Source of the DNA: Mycolicibacterium sarraceniae
Lineage (GTDB): Bacteria; Actinomycetota; Actinomycetes; Mycobacteriales; Mycobacteriaceae
Length of the DNA: 64,000 nt
Assembly: GCF_010731875.1 (NCBI RefSeq)
Contig: NZ_AP022595.1
Location: forward strand, 2,046,001-2,110,000
Direction of reading: 5' to 3'
Position 1 is the stretch's first letter, and each line of letters starts with the position of its first letter. The notes below the pieces were generated by a model that worked only from the letters and a program-made list of their open reading frames with translations, was not told the DNA's origin and searched no databases. A program made the position numbers and the translations under genes. This document shows positions 25,507-33,986 of this stretch, piece after piece.

Positions 25507-27333
25507 TCATGTTGCGTCAGTTCGTCGGATTCGGCGATCATCACATCCATCACCTAGCCAGAATCCCACGCCAACAACGCGAACCCCCGGAGGGCGCGCT
25601 GTTCCGATCTCGACTTCCCATGCCTTCGGGCCGACAACCTGTAGCACAACGAAGTTGTGGTCATCGACATGCAGACCAAACGCCGATTCGTCGGAGGTAG
25701 TCAGGTACGCCTGTATCCAGACTCGTGCGTCGAGTTGGTATTCCAGTGATTCCTGAATCCGTTGGACAATCCTCGACGATTCCTGGAAGTGGTTGTAGAT
25801 GAGCGTCGCTCCGCCGGCCAGGTAGTCGCTGATCGCGGCGGCGTTGATGTGAGAGTGAACGATCAACCCGTCGCCGATCCGTGCGGACATGAAATGGCGC
25901 GGATGTACGTCCATACCGTGCTGAACCACGCGGATGTTCGACCACAGCGGGCCCGGCCGCATCAGGTCGCGCCACAACTCAAGCTGGAGGGCCCGAATTG
26001 CCGGCTGTGTGAACTGTGGCAGCCGACCGACGCCCTGGAACCCGATCGGCCGAATCTGCACGACGATCTCGGAGGCGAGGATGTACCCGTAATCCATCAT
26101 TGCCGCAGCGCGCCGCCGGGTCAGTCTGTCCAGGAGTGGGGCGAGGTCAGCGACGTCGCAATCGAGCTGATGCGCGATGTCGTCGGCGGAAGCCTCGTCG
26201 AGTTGGTTGAGGACCGAGCACAGGTGGTCCAGATCCATGTTCGGCATTGCACTGTGCGTCGCGCGACCGTTGGCGAACAGTGAATTCTCATCTGCGGGCT
26301 GACACACGCTGTTGAAGCGCGCCGAAAATGGGCGGCGACAATCAGGCGGTGAAAGATGTTGGAGCACAGAGCTATGTGGGGCGAGCGTCGCGCCACACGA
26401 TGTCAGTCGCCGCAGCTCGCGATCGAGGCGGGTAGGCAGATCGGCCAGGTGGGCTTGCAGGTCCGCGGCGGTTGAACGCACTGCTTGTCGCACGTCCTCA
26501 CGACGATCGGGCTGGCCTGTTCGATCGTCATCGTGGGTCACTAGGCCCGCGAGAAGGTCGTTGATGACACGCTGAGAGCTGTTGGGGAACACCGTAATTC
26601 CCAGGAAAGCCGAAGGAGCGGTGTTCCGGAACACGTGGTACAGGCCAGCGGGGATACACAGGAAGTCGCCGGGTTCCAGGACGTATCGCTGCGCTCGGTC
26701 CAGATGCTCCTTGATGGCGAACGAGACGCCGTTGAGGGCGGGGCTGCGGCTGACCACCGCTCCCGAAGGCTCACCTGCTGGCCACACCCATGCGGTCTTC
26801 TCTCCCGGGCCGAGATGGTAAATGAACGACGGCTCGTAGTCGACGTGGATACCGAACGGCGTCCACCCCTCGCCGCCGCTGATGAACGTGTAGGTATCGA
26901 GAACCTCGACGGCGCGATGGTGCCCCAGATCAACCAGTTCGTTGACCCTGCTGATGTACCAGTCACCCAGCTCGATGTCCCATTGGGCAAGCTCGTTGAT
27001 CGCCACACATGCCGAGGGGCCTGCGCCGCGACGCAGCCACGTCGGCGCATCAGCTGCTGTACCAGGTGCGAAAGCCGCGAGGTGGTTCGTCAGCTGGTAG
27101 TCGAGCGCGAACCCGCGGAAAGCACGCAACCGGACTGAACCGTCACCTGAGGCAACGATCGTCTCCAAGGCGCGAACAAGGCCGGCGGACAGCTCCGGGC
27201 CGCGGGCGAACGCAGATTGCACGTGGACGACGTCACGGAAGCTCGGCCCGTGATCGGCCAGAAACTGCACATAGTGAGGTGAAACGTCGGCCGACCCGCC
27301 GCACAGCGCGTGGGGTTTGACTGGTGCGCTCAC
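25507..27333 (-). CDS. Double JmjC/cupin-type Fe(II)-2-oxoglutarate hydroxylase, second domain truncated
   Basis: 608 aa from the GTG at 27333, which overlaps the stop of the upstream oxygenase gene. The first JmjC-like domain (about residues 100-250) has H163-x-D165 (GIHVDYEPSF), GEKTAWVWP, and the distal His233 in PAGLYHVFRN. A helical and winged-helix-like linker follows (about 360-415, ASADDIAHQLDCDVADLAP). A second JmjC-like domain (about 416-600) has FNHF-type HFQESS, AYLTTSDESAFGLHVDDHNF with H555-x-D557, and GPKAWEV, but ends 50 residues later without a distal His. This resembles ribosomal-oxygenase/JmjC proteins that hydroxylate amino-acid side chains. The neighbouring 60-aa peptide is the obvious candidate substrate. 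The end overlaps the aac(2')-type start. Confidence 0.78.
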   Translation of the reverse strand: MSAPVKPHALCGGSADVSPHYVQFLADHGPSFRDVVHVQSAFARGPELSAGLVRALETIVASGDGSVRLRAFRGFALDYQLTNHLAAFAPGTAADAPTWLRRGAGPSACVAINELAQWDIELGDWYISRVNELVDLGHHRAVEVLDTYTFISGGEGWTPFGIHVDYEPSFIYHLGPGEKTAWVWPAGEPSGAVVSRSPALNGVSFAIKEHLDRAQRYVLEPGDFLCIPAGLYHVFRNTAPSAFLGITVFPNSSQRVINDLLAGLVTHDDDRTGQPDRREDVRQAVRSTAADLQAHLADLPTRLDRELRRLTSCGATLAPHSSVLQHLSPPDCRRPFSARFNSVCQPADENSLFANGRATHSAMPNMDLDHLCSVLNQLDEASADDIAHQLDCDVADLAPLLDRLTRRRAAAMMDYGYILASEIVVQIRPIGFQGVGRLPQFTQPAIRALQLELWRDLMRPGPLWSNIRVVQHGMDVHPRHFMSARIGDGLIVHSHINAAAISDYLAGGATLIYNHFQESSRIVQRIQESLEYQLDARVWIQAYLTTSDESAFGLHVDDHNFVVLQVVGPKAWEVEIGTARPPGVRVVGVGFWLGDGCDDRRIRRTDAT

Positions 27334-27979
27334 GTGCGTGCCTCATCCGGGAGGGTTGCGGCGCTGAGGAAGCCGGAGATCGATTGTCGGATATGGGTTC
27401 CCGCTAGCTGATCGACGCGTCGAATCCGGTGGACGGTGGGCGCCTGCATCACCACGAGCCGATTTGACCGTGGAACGATCGAGGTCATGTTGCACGGCGC
27501 TGCGAGGACACTGTCAGCTAATTCGCCTGTCGCCGGGATGTTCTCGGGTTTGCAATCGAACAGGTCCAGTTCGCCACCCCAGTCGCTCGACCACTGGCTG
27601 AGGTAGTAGATGAAGGCAGCAATACGTGGGCGCCGTCGTCATGCCAGCCGAGTTTCGTGCCGACCGGGTAGACGGCAAAGAACGTCGAATAGGTCCAGGG
27701 GTGCGCAAGGGCGTCGGCGCCGATCCGGTCGGCAACGGCATCGGCGGCGTGGGTCGCGAGTGTGCGAACGGCTTCGGCATCATCGGTGGCGGTAACGACG
27801 CCGATAGTGCCGTCGGGTCCTGGTGCGGTGTAGCACAGTCCATCGTGGAAGCGATCAATAGCACTCAGTGTGGGACGCACGGGGGCAGCTCCGAAAGCCT
27901 CTCGCACGGTAGCTAATTGGTTGCTGTCCAGTACGTCGTCAAACACCACATACCGGCTTCCTTTGCTATGAAGTTGCAT
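27330..27979 (-). pseudogene. 2-Oxoglutarate/Fe(II) oxygenase (prolyl-hydroxylase-like) with one frameshift
   Basis: The first 117 residues are in one frame and end with YPVGTKLGWHDDGAH, where H113-x-D115 are metal ligands. The rest is one base off: RIAAFIYYLSQWSSDWGGEL, LFDCKPENIP, PRSNRLVVMQAPTVHRI (distal His) and IRQSISGF (2-oxoglutarate Arg). Restoring one base near 27626 gives a 216-aa protein with every family motif. Members of this group hydroxylate prolyl or other side chains in peptides. The ATG is inside the 3' end of the MFS gene (14-base overlap) and the stop overlaps the JmjC gene start (GTGA), so all were translated from one message. If the frameshift is real, this step is lost. 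Confidence 0.83.
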
Positions 27980-29246
27980 GGTTGTTCCTCCTCAATGATT
28001 GGCGTACGACGGCGGTCGCTGACGTGAGTGCCATGACGACCAGTACCGCCAGAAGTGCCGGGCCCAGGTCGGTGGCGAGCAGTGGAGCCAACGCCATGCC
28101 GGCGGGGGCGCCGATACCGGTCAGAGTGGATTCAACAGCGGAGAATCGACCCAGTTCTGCGCGCGGCAATCGCTGCTGCATCGCAGTGGTCCAGTGAATG
28201 CCGGCCCAGGTCGTCACCAACGCTCCAGCACCGAAGACTCCACATATCAGGACAATTCGCAGCGGACTTGGCTGTAGTCCGAAGATCAAGGCGCCCTGAC
28301 CGCCCAGCAAACACGCCAAGACGAACACCCCGATTCCGTAGGCTGCTTTACCGGTGGCCGCAGCCGTCACAGACCCCGCGAGTGAGCACAACGCCATTAC
28401 CGTCGATATGAGTGCCCACGCTCCGGCGTTGCCCGTTTCATGGATGATCCGCGTCGGGGTGTAGACCGCGATCATGCCGATCAAGACCGACGTGATGCAC
28501 CAAAACAGCAAGGATGCGCGAAGGAAGTGATCTCGGCCGACGATGCGGGTCGCCGCACGAAGGGTGCTTTCGCCGGCGGGGCTCAGGTCACGGTACGCGC
28601 CGGTCGTCTCGCTGGAATCGCAGTAGGTGCTGGGGAATTGGGTCCGTAGGCGCCAGAGTATGGCGATGTTGAGAGTGAAGGTCATGCAGTCGAGTGCCAA
28701 GATGCCGTTGAAGCCGATGCTGTTGAGTGCCGCGATTCCCAGCAGCGGTCCGCCGATGAGGCTGAGGTCCGTCGCGACGGAGAAGGCAGCATTGGCTCGC
28801 GTGAGATGGGGTAGGCCCACGAGATCTGGGAGCGCGGTGTGCTGGGCAGGGCGGTAGAAGCCCGCCCCGGCGCCATAAAGGGCGGCCGACAGGGCCATCG
28901 CGGGCACGGAGTTGCCGGCCGTCGCGATCACGGCTAGCAGGGCGCCCTGCGCGACGACTCGCACCAGATCAGCGAACATCATGACCTGCAACGGGTTCCT
29001 CGTCGACGCGAGACGGCCGCTGATCGGAGTGACGGCGACATTTCCGATCCACAAGCAGATCAACACAGCTGACAACGCCCAAGGTGAGCTTGAGGCCCGC
29101 AGCACCTCCACCGTGAAGGCAATCGGGATCAGCCCATCAGTCAGCGTGGAGCCCATGTATCCGCCATAGAGCAGGCGGAAGGCTCCGTTGTGCCGCAACG
29201 CGACGTGCTGCGGTCTTCCGATATCTACGTCAGGTTCTGCTGTCAT
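27966..29246 (-). CDS. MFS transporter of the putative peptide operon
   Basis: 426 aa with about 12 membrane segments. The N-terminus LRHNGAFRLLYGGYMGSTLTDG and the loop ISGRLASTRNPLQVM between segments 2 and 3 match MFS exporters of the multidrug/macrolide-efflux type. The gene is 52 bases downstream of the 60-aa peptide gene and overlaps the oxygenase gene. Export of the operon's product, or self-protection, is the likely role. Frame intact. Confidence 0.83.
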   Translation of the reverse strand: MTAEPDVDIGRPQHVALRHNGAFRLLYGGYMGSTLTDGLIPIAFTVEVLRASSSPWALSAVLICLWIGNVAVTPISGRLASTRNPLQVMMFADLVRVVAQGALLAVIATAGNSVPAMALSAALYGAGAGFYRPAQHTALPDLVGLPHLTRANAAFSVATDLSLIGGPLLGIAALNSIGFNGILALDCMTFTLNIAILWRLRTQFPSTYCDSSETTGAYRDLSPAGESTLRAATRIVGRDHFLRASLLFWCITSVLIGMIAVYTPTRIIHETGNAGAWALISTVMALCSLAGSVTAAATGKAAYGIGVFVLACLLGGQGALIFGLQPSPLRIVLICGVFGAGALVTTWAGIHWTTAMQQRLPRAELGRFSAVESTLTGIGAPAGMALAPLLATDLGPALLAVLVVMALTSATAVVRQSLRRNNHATS

Positions 29247-29298
29247 GTGCCCATCCAGATGATTCCGGGAGTCGAATATTGACGTTCTGTTGTCTACT

Positions 29299-29481
29299 TC
29301 AGGGTGGTGCTAGCGACCCGAAGGCCGCCGTCGAATTCAGTGCTGCGTCAGTGCCCAACGTCCTGGCGCGGTCCCGTATCGTGAACGGCTTGCCCGGGCC
29401 TGCCGTGAGTTGATCGCTCTCCTGCAGAACCTCCAGCAGCATGTCGCTCGAGGAGGCCTTGGTGTTCGGTGTTGATTCCAT
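29299..29481 (-). CDS. 60-aa peptide, candidate RiPP precursor
   Basis: 60 aa from the ATG at 29481, preceded by AAAGGAA at five bases. Residues 1-29 are polar/acidic with a leucine helix (MLLEVLQESDQL). GPGKPF at 28-33 forms a hinge, followed by a basic stretch TIRDRARTLG and a small-residue tail DAALNSTAAFGSLAPP. There is no signal peptide and no membrane segment. A leader/core layout, the strong ribosome site and the downstream exporter and two side-chain hydroxylases suggest a ribosomally made, modified peptide; Asn49, Phe54 and the final prolines are possible targets. I do not recognise a known precursor family. It could instead be a small regulator. Confidence 0.6.
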   Translation of the reverse strand: MESTPNTKASSSDMLLEVLQESDQLTAGPGKPFTIRDRARTLGTDAALNSTAAFGSLAPP

Positions 29482-29486
29482 AGCGG

Positions 29487-29493
29487 TTCCTTT
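29487..29493 (-). promoter_or_regulatory. Ribosome binding site of the 60-aa peptide
   Basis: AAAGGAA on the minus strand, five bases before the ATG at 29481. This is the strongest such site in the island and decides the start over the in-frame ATGs at 29523 and 29517. Confidence 0.7.
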
Positions 29494-29566
29494 CACATTG
29501 CCGACTCCCGGAATCATCGCCAAACCGTAGTTGCAACAACCGGTCTCAGCACTCCCGTGGGGTGCC

Positions 29567-29575
29567 GTTCAACTG
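29567..29575. promoter_or_regulatory. Possible StrR-type operator half-site
   Basis: GTTCAACTG differs at one base from the half-site I recall for StrR (GTTCGACTG). It lies 86 bases upstream of the peptide start in the 134-base gap after the regulator gene. A second, spaced inverted half was not found, so support is weak. Confidence 0.25.
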
Positions 29576-29615
29576 TTCAACCACGCCTTGCGCGGCCACC
29601 TTCGATCTGCGCTCA

Positions 29616-30818
29616 CTACTCATCTCCCGCGGATCGTGAGCTGCGCAACGCCTTTGCGATCTCAGACCAGTTGCGAGCACATCGGTCAGCGAACTCGGCC
29701 AGCGCTGGCCGGCTGTCCTCTGGGATGTTGCGCGCGATGTCGCAGGGATCTGCGTCATCGAGGGCACGGGAATGCAGCCACCGCAACAGCGACCTACCAG
29801 CTTCGGTCATCCGGATCGAGGGATCCTTCGCGAGCATGTCCAACAGCGGCAACGCGGCGTGATTGACACACCGCTCTGGTGCGGACGCTGGCAGCGTGTC
29901 TCGACAGTCACATTCGGTCCTGCGTCCGCCCGACGTCCGTGTGGTGGGAACGGGGTTGTCTCCACGTGCAAGTCGAGCACGGACGTCGCGAACGGTTCCC
30001 GGTGAGACACCGGCGATCTTGGCCACGGTGCGAAGCGAACTATCTGGATGGGCCAGTAGGTATTCCGCGGCAGCTTGTCGCCCTTTGGAGGCGCTGAGCG
30101 GCCGCATGCGCCCGTCACGACCCAATCGGGTGTTCAACTGCTCGGAGTTTGCAATCGAACGCCTAATAGCAGCGACAGTCGTGGCGGACAGTCCGGTCGA
30201 CTGTGCCACCGATCGGTCTGACCACTCCGGGTGTGACCGGATGATCCGCGCAGCTGCCGCTCGTCGCTCCGGCAAGCTCAGGCTCAACCCGTGACGGACG
30301 TTAAGTGCCACCGCGACAACGAATGCCGCCTCAGCCGACCCGTCGAAATACAACGCCTCCACGGTGTCGTGGCCTTTCATCAGCGCCGCATACACACGAT
30401 GAATACCGTCGACGACCGTTCTGGAGCTTCTATGCACGATAATGGGCGGCAAGGGGCCTTCGACCTCAGCCAGCTGCAGGGTGTATCTGGGATCCTCCCC
30501 ACCCAGCCGAGGGCTGTCGCCTATCCGCAGGCTCATGATGGCCACCACCTCCGGTCCACCCGAGTGGGAAAGCGCGCCTTCAAGAAGCCCGCGTACACCT
30601 GGTGGAAGGGACTGAAGCGAGCCCAGCTGCCCTATCACGCCGGGGTGGGGCTTCCTCACGGATGCGTCAACGCCCGGCCGCGTTCCGTCTGCCAACAACA
30701 GACTCCTTCTTTCACGTCCGAATTCGACTGCGCGCGCAGGACGGGAGAAGACGAGGAGTCCGAAAACCTGACATCGACGAACGCCAAGTGCTGCCACCCC
30801 AACTGAGCGCATGGGCAT
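29616..30818 (-). CDS. StrR-type (ParB-domain) transcription regulator
   Basis: 400 aa from the ATG at 30818, which has GGAAG eight bases upstream; the open frame reaches 30848 without a ribosome site. The ParB-like N-domain is at about residues 85-180: SPRLGGEDPRYTLQLAE, VVDGIHRVYAALMKGHDTV, YFDGSAEAAFVVAVALNVRHG. Helix-turn-helix segments follow (SDRSVAQSTGLSATTVAAI, SLRTVAKIAGVSPGTVRDV). StrR relatives are pathway-specific activators of antibiotic gene clusters in actinomycetes, not partition proteins. The gene stands first in the minus-strand peptide operon. Its upstream DNA is interrupted by the IS21-type element 37 bases before the ATG, so its native promoter may be lost. Confidence 0.82.
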   Translation of the reverse strand: MPMRSVGVAALGVRRCQVFGLLVFSRPARAVEFGRERRSLLLADGTRPGVDASVRKPHPGVIGQLGSLQSLPPGVRGLLEGALSHSGGPEVVAIMSLRIGDSPRLGGEDPRYTLQLAEVEGPLPPIIVHRSSRTVVDGIHRVYAALMKGHDTVEALYFDGSAEAAFVVAVALNVRHGLSLSLPERRAAAARIIRSHPEWSDRSVAQSTGLSATTVAAIRRSIANSEQLNTRLGRDGRMRPLSASKGRQAAAEYLLAHPDSSLRTVAKIAGVSPGTVRDVRARLARGDNPVPTTRTSGGRRTECDCRDTLPASAPERCVNHAALPLLDMLAKDPSIRMTEAGRSLLRWLHSRALDDADPCDIARNIPEDSRPALAEFADRCARNWSEIAKALRSSRSAGDE

Positions 30819-30949
30819 GAATGCTGCTTCCACGTGTTGGAGGGGCATTACATTTGTCCACGGTCACGTATTTCCCCAGGGGTTGCCGTCACGTAATTCC
30901 CCAGGTTCAGGTGCTGCTGCGGTGAGCGTAGCGAACCGCTAAGTGGGTG

Positions 30950-31705
30950 TCAGGTGGTCTTGGTGCCGGGTCGTTTCCGGGGTCGGTAGGACGGGCCGTC
31001 CATGAGGACTTGGTGGCTGGTGTTGATGAGTCGGTCGAGCAGCGATTCGGCCACGACCGGGTTCGGAAACAGCGGGTACCAGTCCTTCGGGGCCCGGTTG
31101 CTGGTCAGGATCAGGGGCTTGGCGGCGATGGCGCGGTCGGAGACAAGGTCGTAGAGGTCGTCGCTTTGGGTGGGGGTGTGCTCACGCATCGCGAAGTCAT
31201 CGACGATCAGGACCAGGGGGCGGGTGTATTCGCGCATGCGTTGTCCGATGGTGCGGTCGGCGTGGCCGCCGGCGAGGTCGGCGAGCATGCGGGAGCATTT
31301 GACGAAGCGGATGTCGCCGCCGCGGAGTGCGACTTGATGCCCGAGTGCCTGTGCCACATGGGTTTTCCCGACTCCGACGGGTCCGTAGAGAATCACTGAT
31401 TCACCGGCCTCGAGCCAGCGCAACGCGGCCAGGTCGCGCAGCATCGCAGCGGGCAGTTTCGGGCTGACGGTGAAGTCGAAGTCCTCGAAGGTGTTGGGCT
31501 GTTCGAAGCGGGCGCGGCGGACCCGTCGGGCCAGGGCGGCGGTCTCCCGGCGGGCGATTTCGTCTTCGCAGAGTACTTGGAGGAATTCCAGGTGTCCGAG
31601 TTTCCCGTCGCGGGTTTGAGCCAGGCGGGCATCGAGGGTGTCGAGCATGCCGGTCAGTTTGAGGGTCTTCAGTGCGGCCCGCAGGCTGGGATCGTGAATG
31701 GTCAT
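30950..31705 (-). CDS. istB: IstB ATP-binding transposition helper
   Basis: 251 aa, intact. Walker A is GPVGVGKTH, Walker B is LVLIVDDFAMRE and sensor-like LTSNRAP follows, the AAA+ pattern of IstB. The N-terminal helical part (ALKTLKLTGMLDTLDARLAQ) is the usual IstB start. It acts with IstA to select target DNA. Located downstream of istA as in other IS21 elements. Without a working IstA the element cannot move on its own. Confidence 0.92.
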   Translation of the reverse strand: MTIHDPSLRAALKTLKLTGMLDTLDARLAQTRDGKLGHLEFLQVLCEDEIARRETAALARRVRRARFEQPNTFEDFDFTVSPKLPAAMLRDLAALRWLEAGESVILYGPVGVGKTHVAQALGHQVALRGGDIRFVKCSRMLADLAGGHADRTIGQRMREYTRPLVLIVDDFAMREHTPTQSDDLYDLVSDRAIAAKPLILTSNRAPKDWYPLFPNPVVAESLLDRLINTSHQVLMDGPSYRPRKRPGTKTT

Positions 31706-31755
31706 GACTATGTCCTTGGAGTTGAAGTGGTTGCAGTGGAGGTGTTTTCGTGCGC

Positions 31756-33308
31756 TCAGGCAGTGAGGTCGGTGTCGAACGCGTCAGGTCCTCGCAGCAT
31801 CGCCGGTGGTGGCGGGACGACGGCGGGCGAGGCATGGTCTGCTTCGGTGCCGGCGACCAGGATGCCTTTGACGGTGCGATAGCCGGGGTCCCCGACCTGC
31901 AGTGCTCGAGTGCAGGCCGCGTCCAGTCGGCGATCGCCGTACTTCGCGCAGGCGGATGATCCCCTGGATGGCGCGGAGCCGGTGGATGGCGTTGACCGTG
32001 GACAATTCGGCGACGACCGCGACGGCGCCGGGCCCGATCTGCTCGGCCTGGGTGCGGCACCACGTCACGGTGCGCAGGGTGTGGGCGATCTTGTGGGGCG
32101 GGTAGTGCTCGACATTGGTCGAGCGGCCCGCCAGATGCAGCACGTGAGTCGCGACCACGGTCCCGCTGTGGAAGATCTGCACGACGTCACCGGCGGTGCG
32201 GGCGGTGACCTGCTGGCCGATCAGCCGCCACGGCACCGAGTACAGCGCCTTGCCGGACTTGACGTGGCAATCCGCGGCGACCCGCCCGATCGAGTAGATA
32301 ACCGACTCAAACACTCTGGGCGGCAACGCCATCAGCGCATCGCGTTCGATCGCTGCGAACACCGACGCCGGGGTCTGCCCATCCAGACCGCGGTGCTTGT
32401 GGACCCCGTATACCTGCGTGGACCACCTGATCGCCTCGGCCTGCATCTGGGCCAGCGAGGTGAACTCGCGGCCGGCGAAGAACGAGTCCCGAATGTAGGG
32501 CATCGGCCGCTCGATGCGAGGTTTGTCCTTCGGCTTGCGGGCTCGCGCCGGATCGATCAGGGTGCCGTAGTGCGCGGCGAGCTCGCCGTAGGCCGGATTG
32601 ATCAGCGGATCGTAGAGGTCGGGTCGCTCGACTCCGGTCTTGAGGTTGTCGCACACCAGCCGCGCCGCACGCCGCCGAAGAACTCGAACGCCGCGACATG
32701 CGAGGCATTCCAGGATGTTTGATCCATCCGCAACACCGGTTGGACGAACAACGCCCGTGAACACGACAGGATCATCGCGAATACCCACACCGCGACGCGG
32801 CGCCCGATTGCGGGTCCCACCACATCCCGAGCTTGCCGTAGTCGATCTGCGCTTCACTGCCGGGTTCGACCGCACCGCGGGGTACCGTGACTTTGCCTTC
32901 GAGTCGCTCCTCGGCGAAAGCGGTTGCCACGTAACGACGTACCGTCGATTCGGACACATCCACATGATGGTCGTCGCGGAGGCGCTGCGCGATGGTCGCC
33001 ACTGTCACCGGAACCTTCAGCTGCTCGGCGATCCACTGGTGATGCACGGCGATCTGGGGCCATGTCAGTGCCCGCGCCACCGGATCGATGAGCTCGGGAA
33101 ACCAACGCCCGATGCGTGCCCGCCATAGCTGCTCGTCAAACTCCTCCGGGCACGGTGCCAGACCCTCGGCCAGCGCCGGGGCCAGATACTTGCGGATGGT
33201 CTTGCGGTCGATGCCCAGCGCCTCATTGATCTGCACCTGGGATCGGCCGGCATTCCAGTGCCGGAACATCTCCACGAAATCAGTCACGTCCCACGATCTC
33301 CTCGCCAC
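31756..33308 (-). pseudogene. istA: IstA transposase with three frameshifts
   Basis: N-terminal helix-turn-helix (SQVQINEALGIDRKTIRKYL) and the DDE domain entry (SEAQIDYGKLGMWWDPQSG) are in one frame. The next segment, RRVAVWVFAMILSCSRALFV, is one base off near 32808. A further shift near 32671 leads to RLVCDNLKTGVERPDLYDP. A third near 31945 separates IQGIIRLRE from YGDRRLDAACTRAL. Restoring four bases gives 519 codons, a normal IstA length. Confidence 0.87.
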
Positions 33309-33482
33309 TCAAGGCCCCTTCCAGGACCCCTGGCGGGGCACCTGAACGGAGCGAACCTGAACAGCGCCCCAACCCCCACCGGACACGCCCCACGGGGTGG
33401 GGAATTACGTGACCGAGGGTGAGGAATTACGTGACGGACAACCCCTCAGACCTGGGGAATTACGTGACCGCTGACATACATT

Positions 33483-33986
33483 CGACGCTAAGCCGGATTG
33501 CACAGCGAATCTCGACATGACATGACAAGGAATCCCGCCGATTCATAGGCACAGGCGGTGACCCGTGAGCAGGCAGGTCCATGTCCACCAGCGCAGGCAC
33601 CAAACAGCCGGCGGCCGAACGAGAACTCGCCACCAACGCAATGCGCGCATAGCACTCACTGCTTGGAAGCGAGCACCGGCCCACGGAACTAACTGCAGTG
33701 CAGGCTGGCTACAAAAAGGATCTGTTGAACGTCAAACAGTGGCAGATCGCCACCGGACCCGAGATTTGCAAAATCCGCGGATAACCCCCGCGACTGAGAC
33801 TTACCCGCAGAGAGCTGGGGCAGAGCCGTGAGCGCGAGATGCTTCGACGAACAGACCGCGTCGGATATCCCCCATGACGCAGCTCCTTCCCAAATCGTCG
33901 AGACGATAACTCGAACGGATTCTTGCCCGCGTAGCCTAACATGTGAAGGCGGACGCCGACCAGGGATTCGCTCTGCCGACGTCGCA
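33483..33986. other. 504 bases without a recognisable gene
   Basis: Between the right end of the IS21 element and the SIR2-like remnant. Short open frames exist but none has a recognisable motif, ribosome site or codon pattern like its neighbours. The part nearest the element once lay directly upstream of the StrR-type gene and probably held its promoter. Confidence 0.5.

Larger units (their letters stand above)
22063..25550 (-). pseudogene. aac(2'): Aminoglycoside 2'-N-acetyltransferase-type gene split by nested IS elements
   Basis: The 5' part (25550 down to 25425) encodes IAESDELTQHDLDTAEALV and AAFGESFRSHDWLHGVEGV. The 3' part (22476 down to 22063) begins HVLFTEDDALLGHASVV and contains the GNAT acetyl-CoA motif VRADQQGRGLGS and the ending CDWRAGDLW. 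Removing 22477-25421 and one CAC joins them in frame, giving 179 aa (176 from the ATG at 25541), the size of mycobacterial AAC(2') enzymes. From memory, AAC(2')-Ic of M. tuberculosis has the same YVEGVAVRAD-like and CDWRAGD segments. The start overlaps the end of the JmjC gene by 44 bases, so it was the last gene of the putative peptide operon. It is inactive as it stands. Confidence 0.87.
30855..33476 (-). mobile_element. IS21-family element, IstA degenerate
   Basis: 2622 bp. The ends are inverted repeats: TGTCCACGGTCACGTATTTC at the left and, reading inward from the right, TGTCAGCGGTCACGTAATTC. Subterminal copies of the ACGTAATTCC repeat occur at both ends, the multiple-site pattern of IS21. 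A 6-bp target duplication TACATT is at 30849-30854 and 33477-33482. Contents are istA (broken) followed by istB on the minus strand. Confidence 0.88.

Noticed and set aside
29616..30818. Plasmid or chromosome partition protein ParB
   Set aside because: The order of segments (SPRLGGEDPR, VVDGIHRVYAA, FDGSAEAAFVVAV) fits StrR-type antibiotic regulators; no ParA gene or parS-like repeats are nearby.
30860..33475. ACGTAATTCCCC repeats considered as a CRISPR or origin iteron set
   Set aside because: They lie only at the two ends of the IS21 element in inverted orientation, as expected for its transposase-binding sites.
33740..33840. Possible tRNA-like or attachment site near the right side of the IS21 element
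   Set aside because: No cloverleaf with a T-loop and acceptor stem could be folded, and no duplicated core was found elsewhere in the window.
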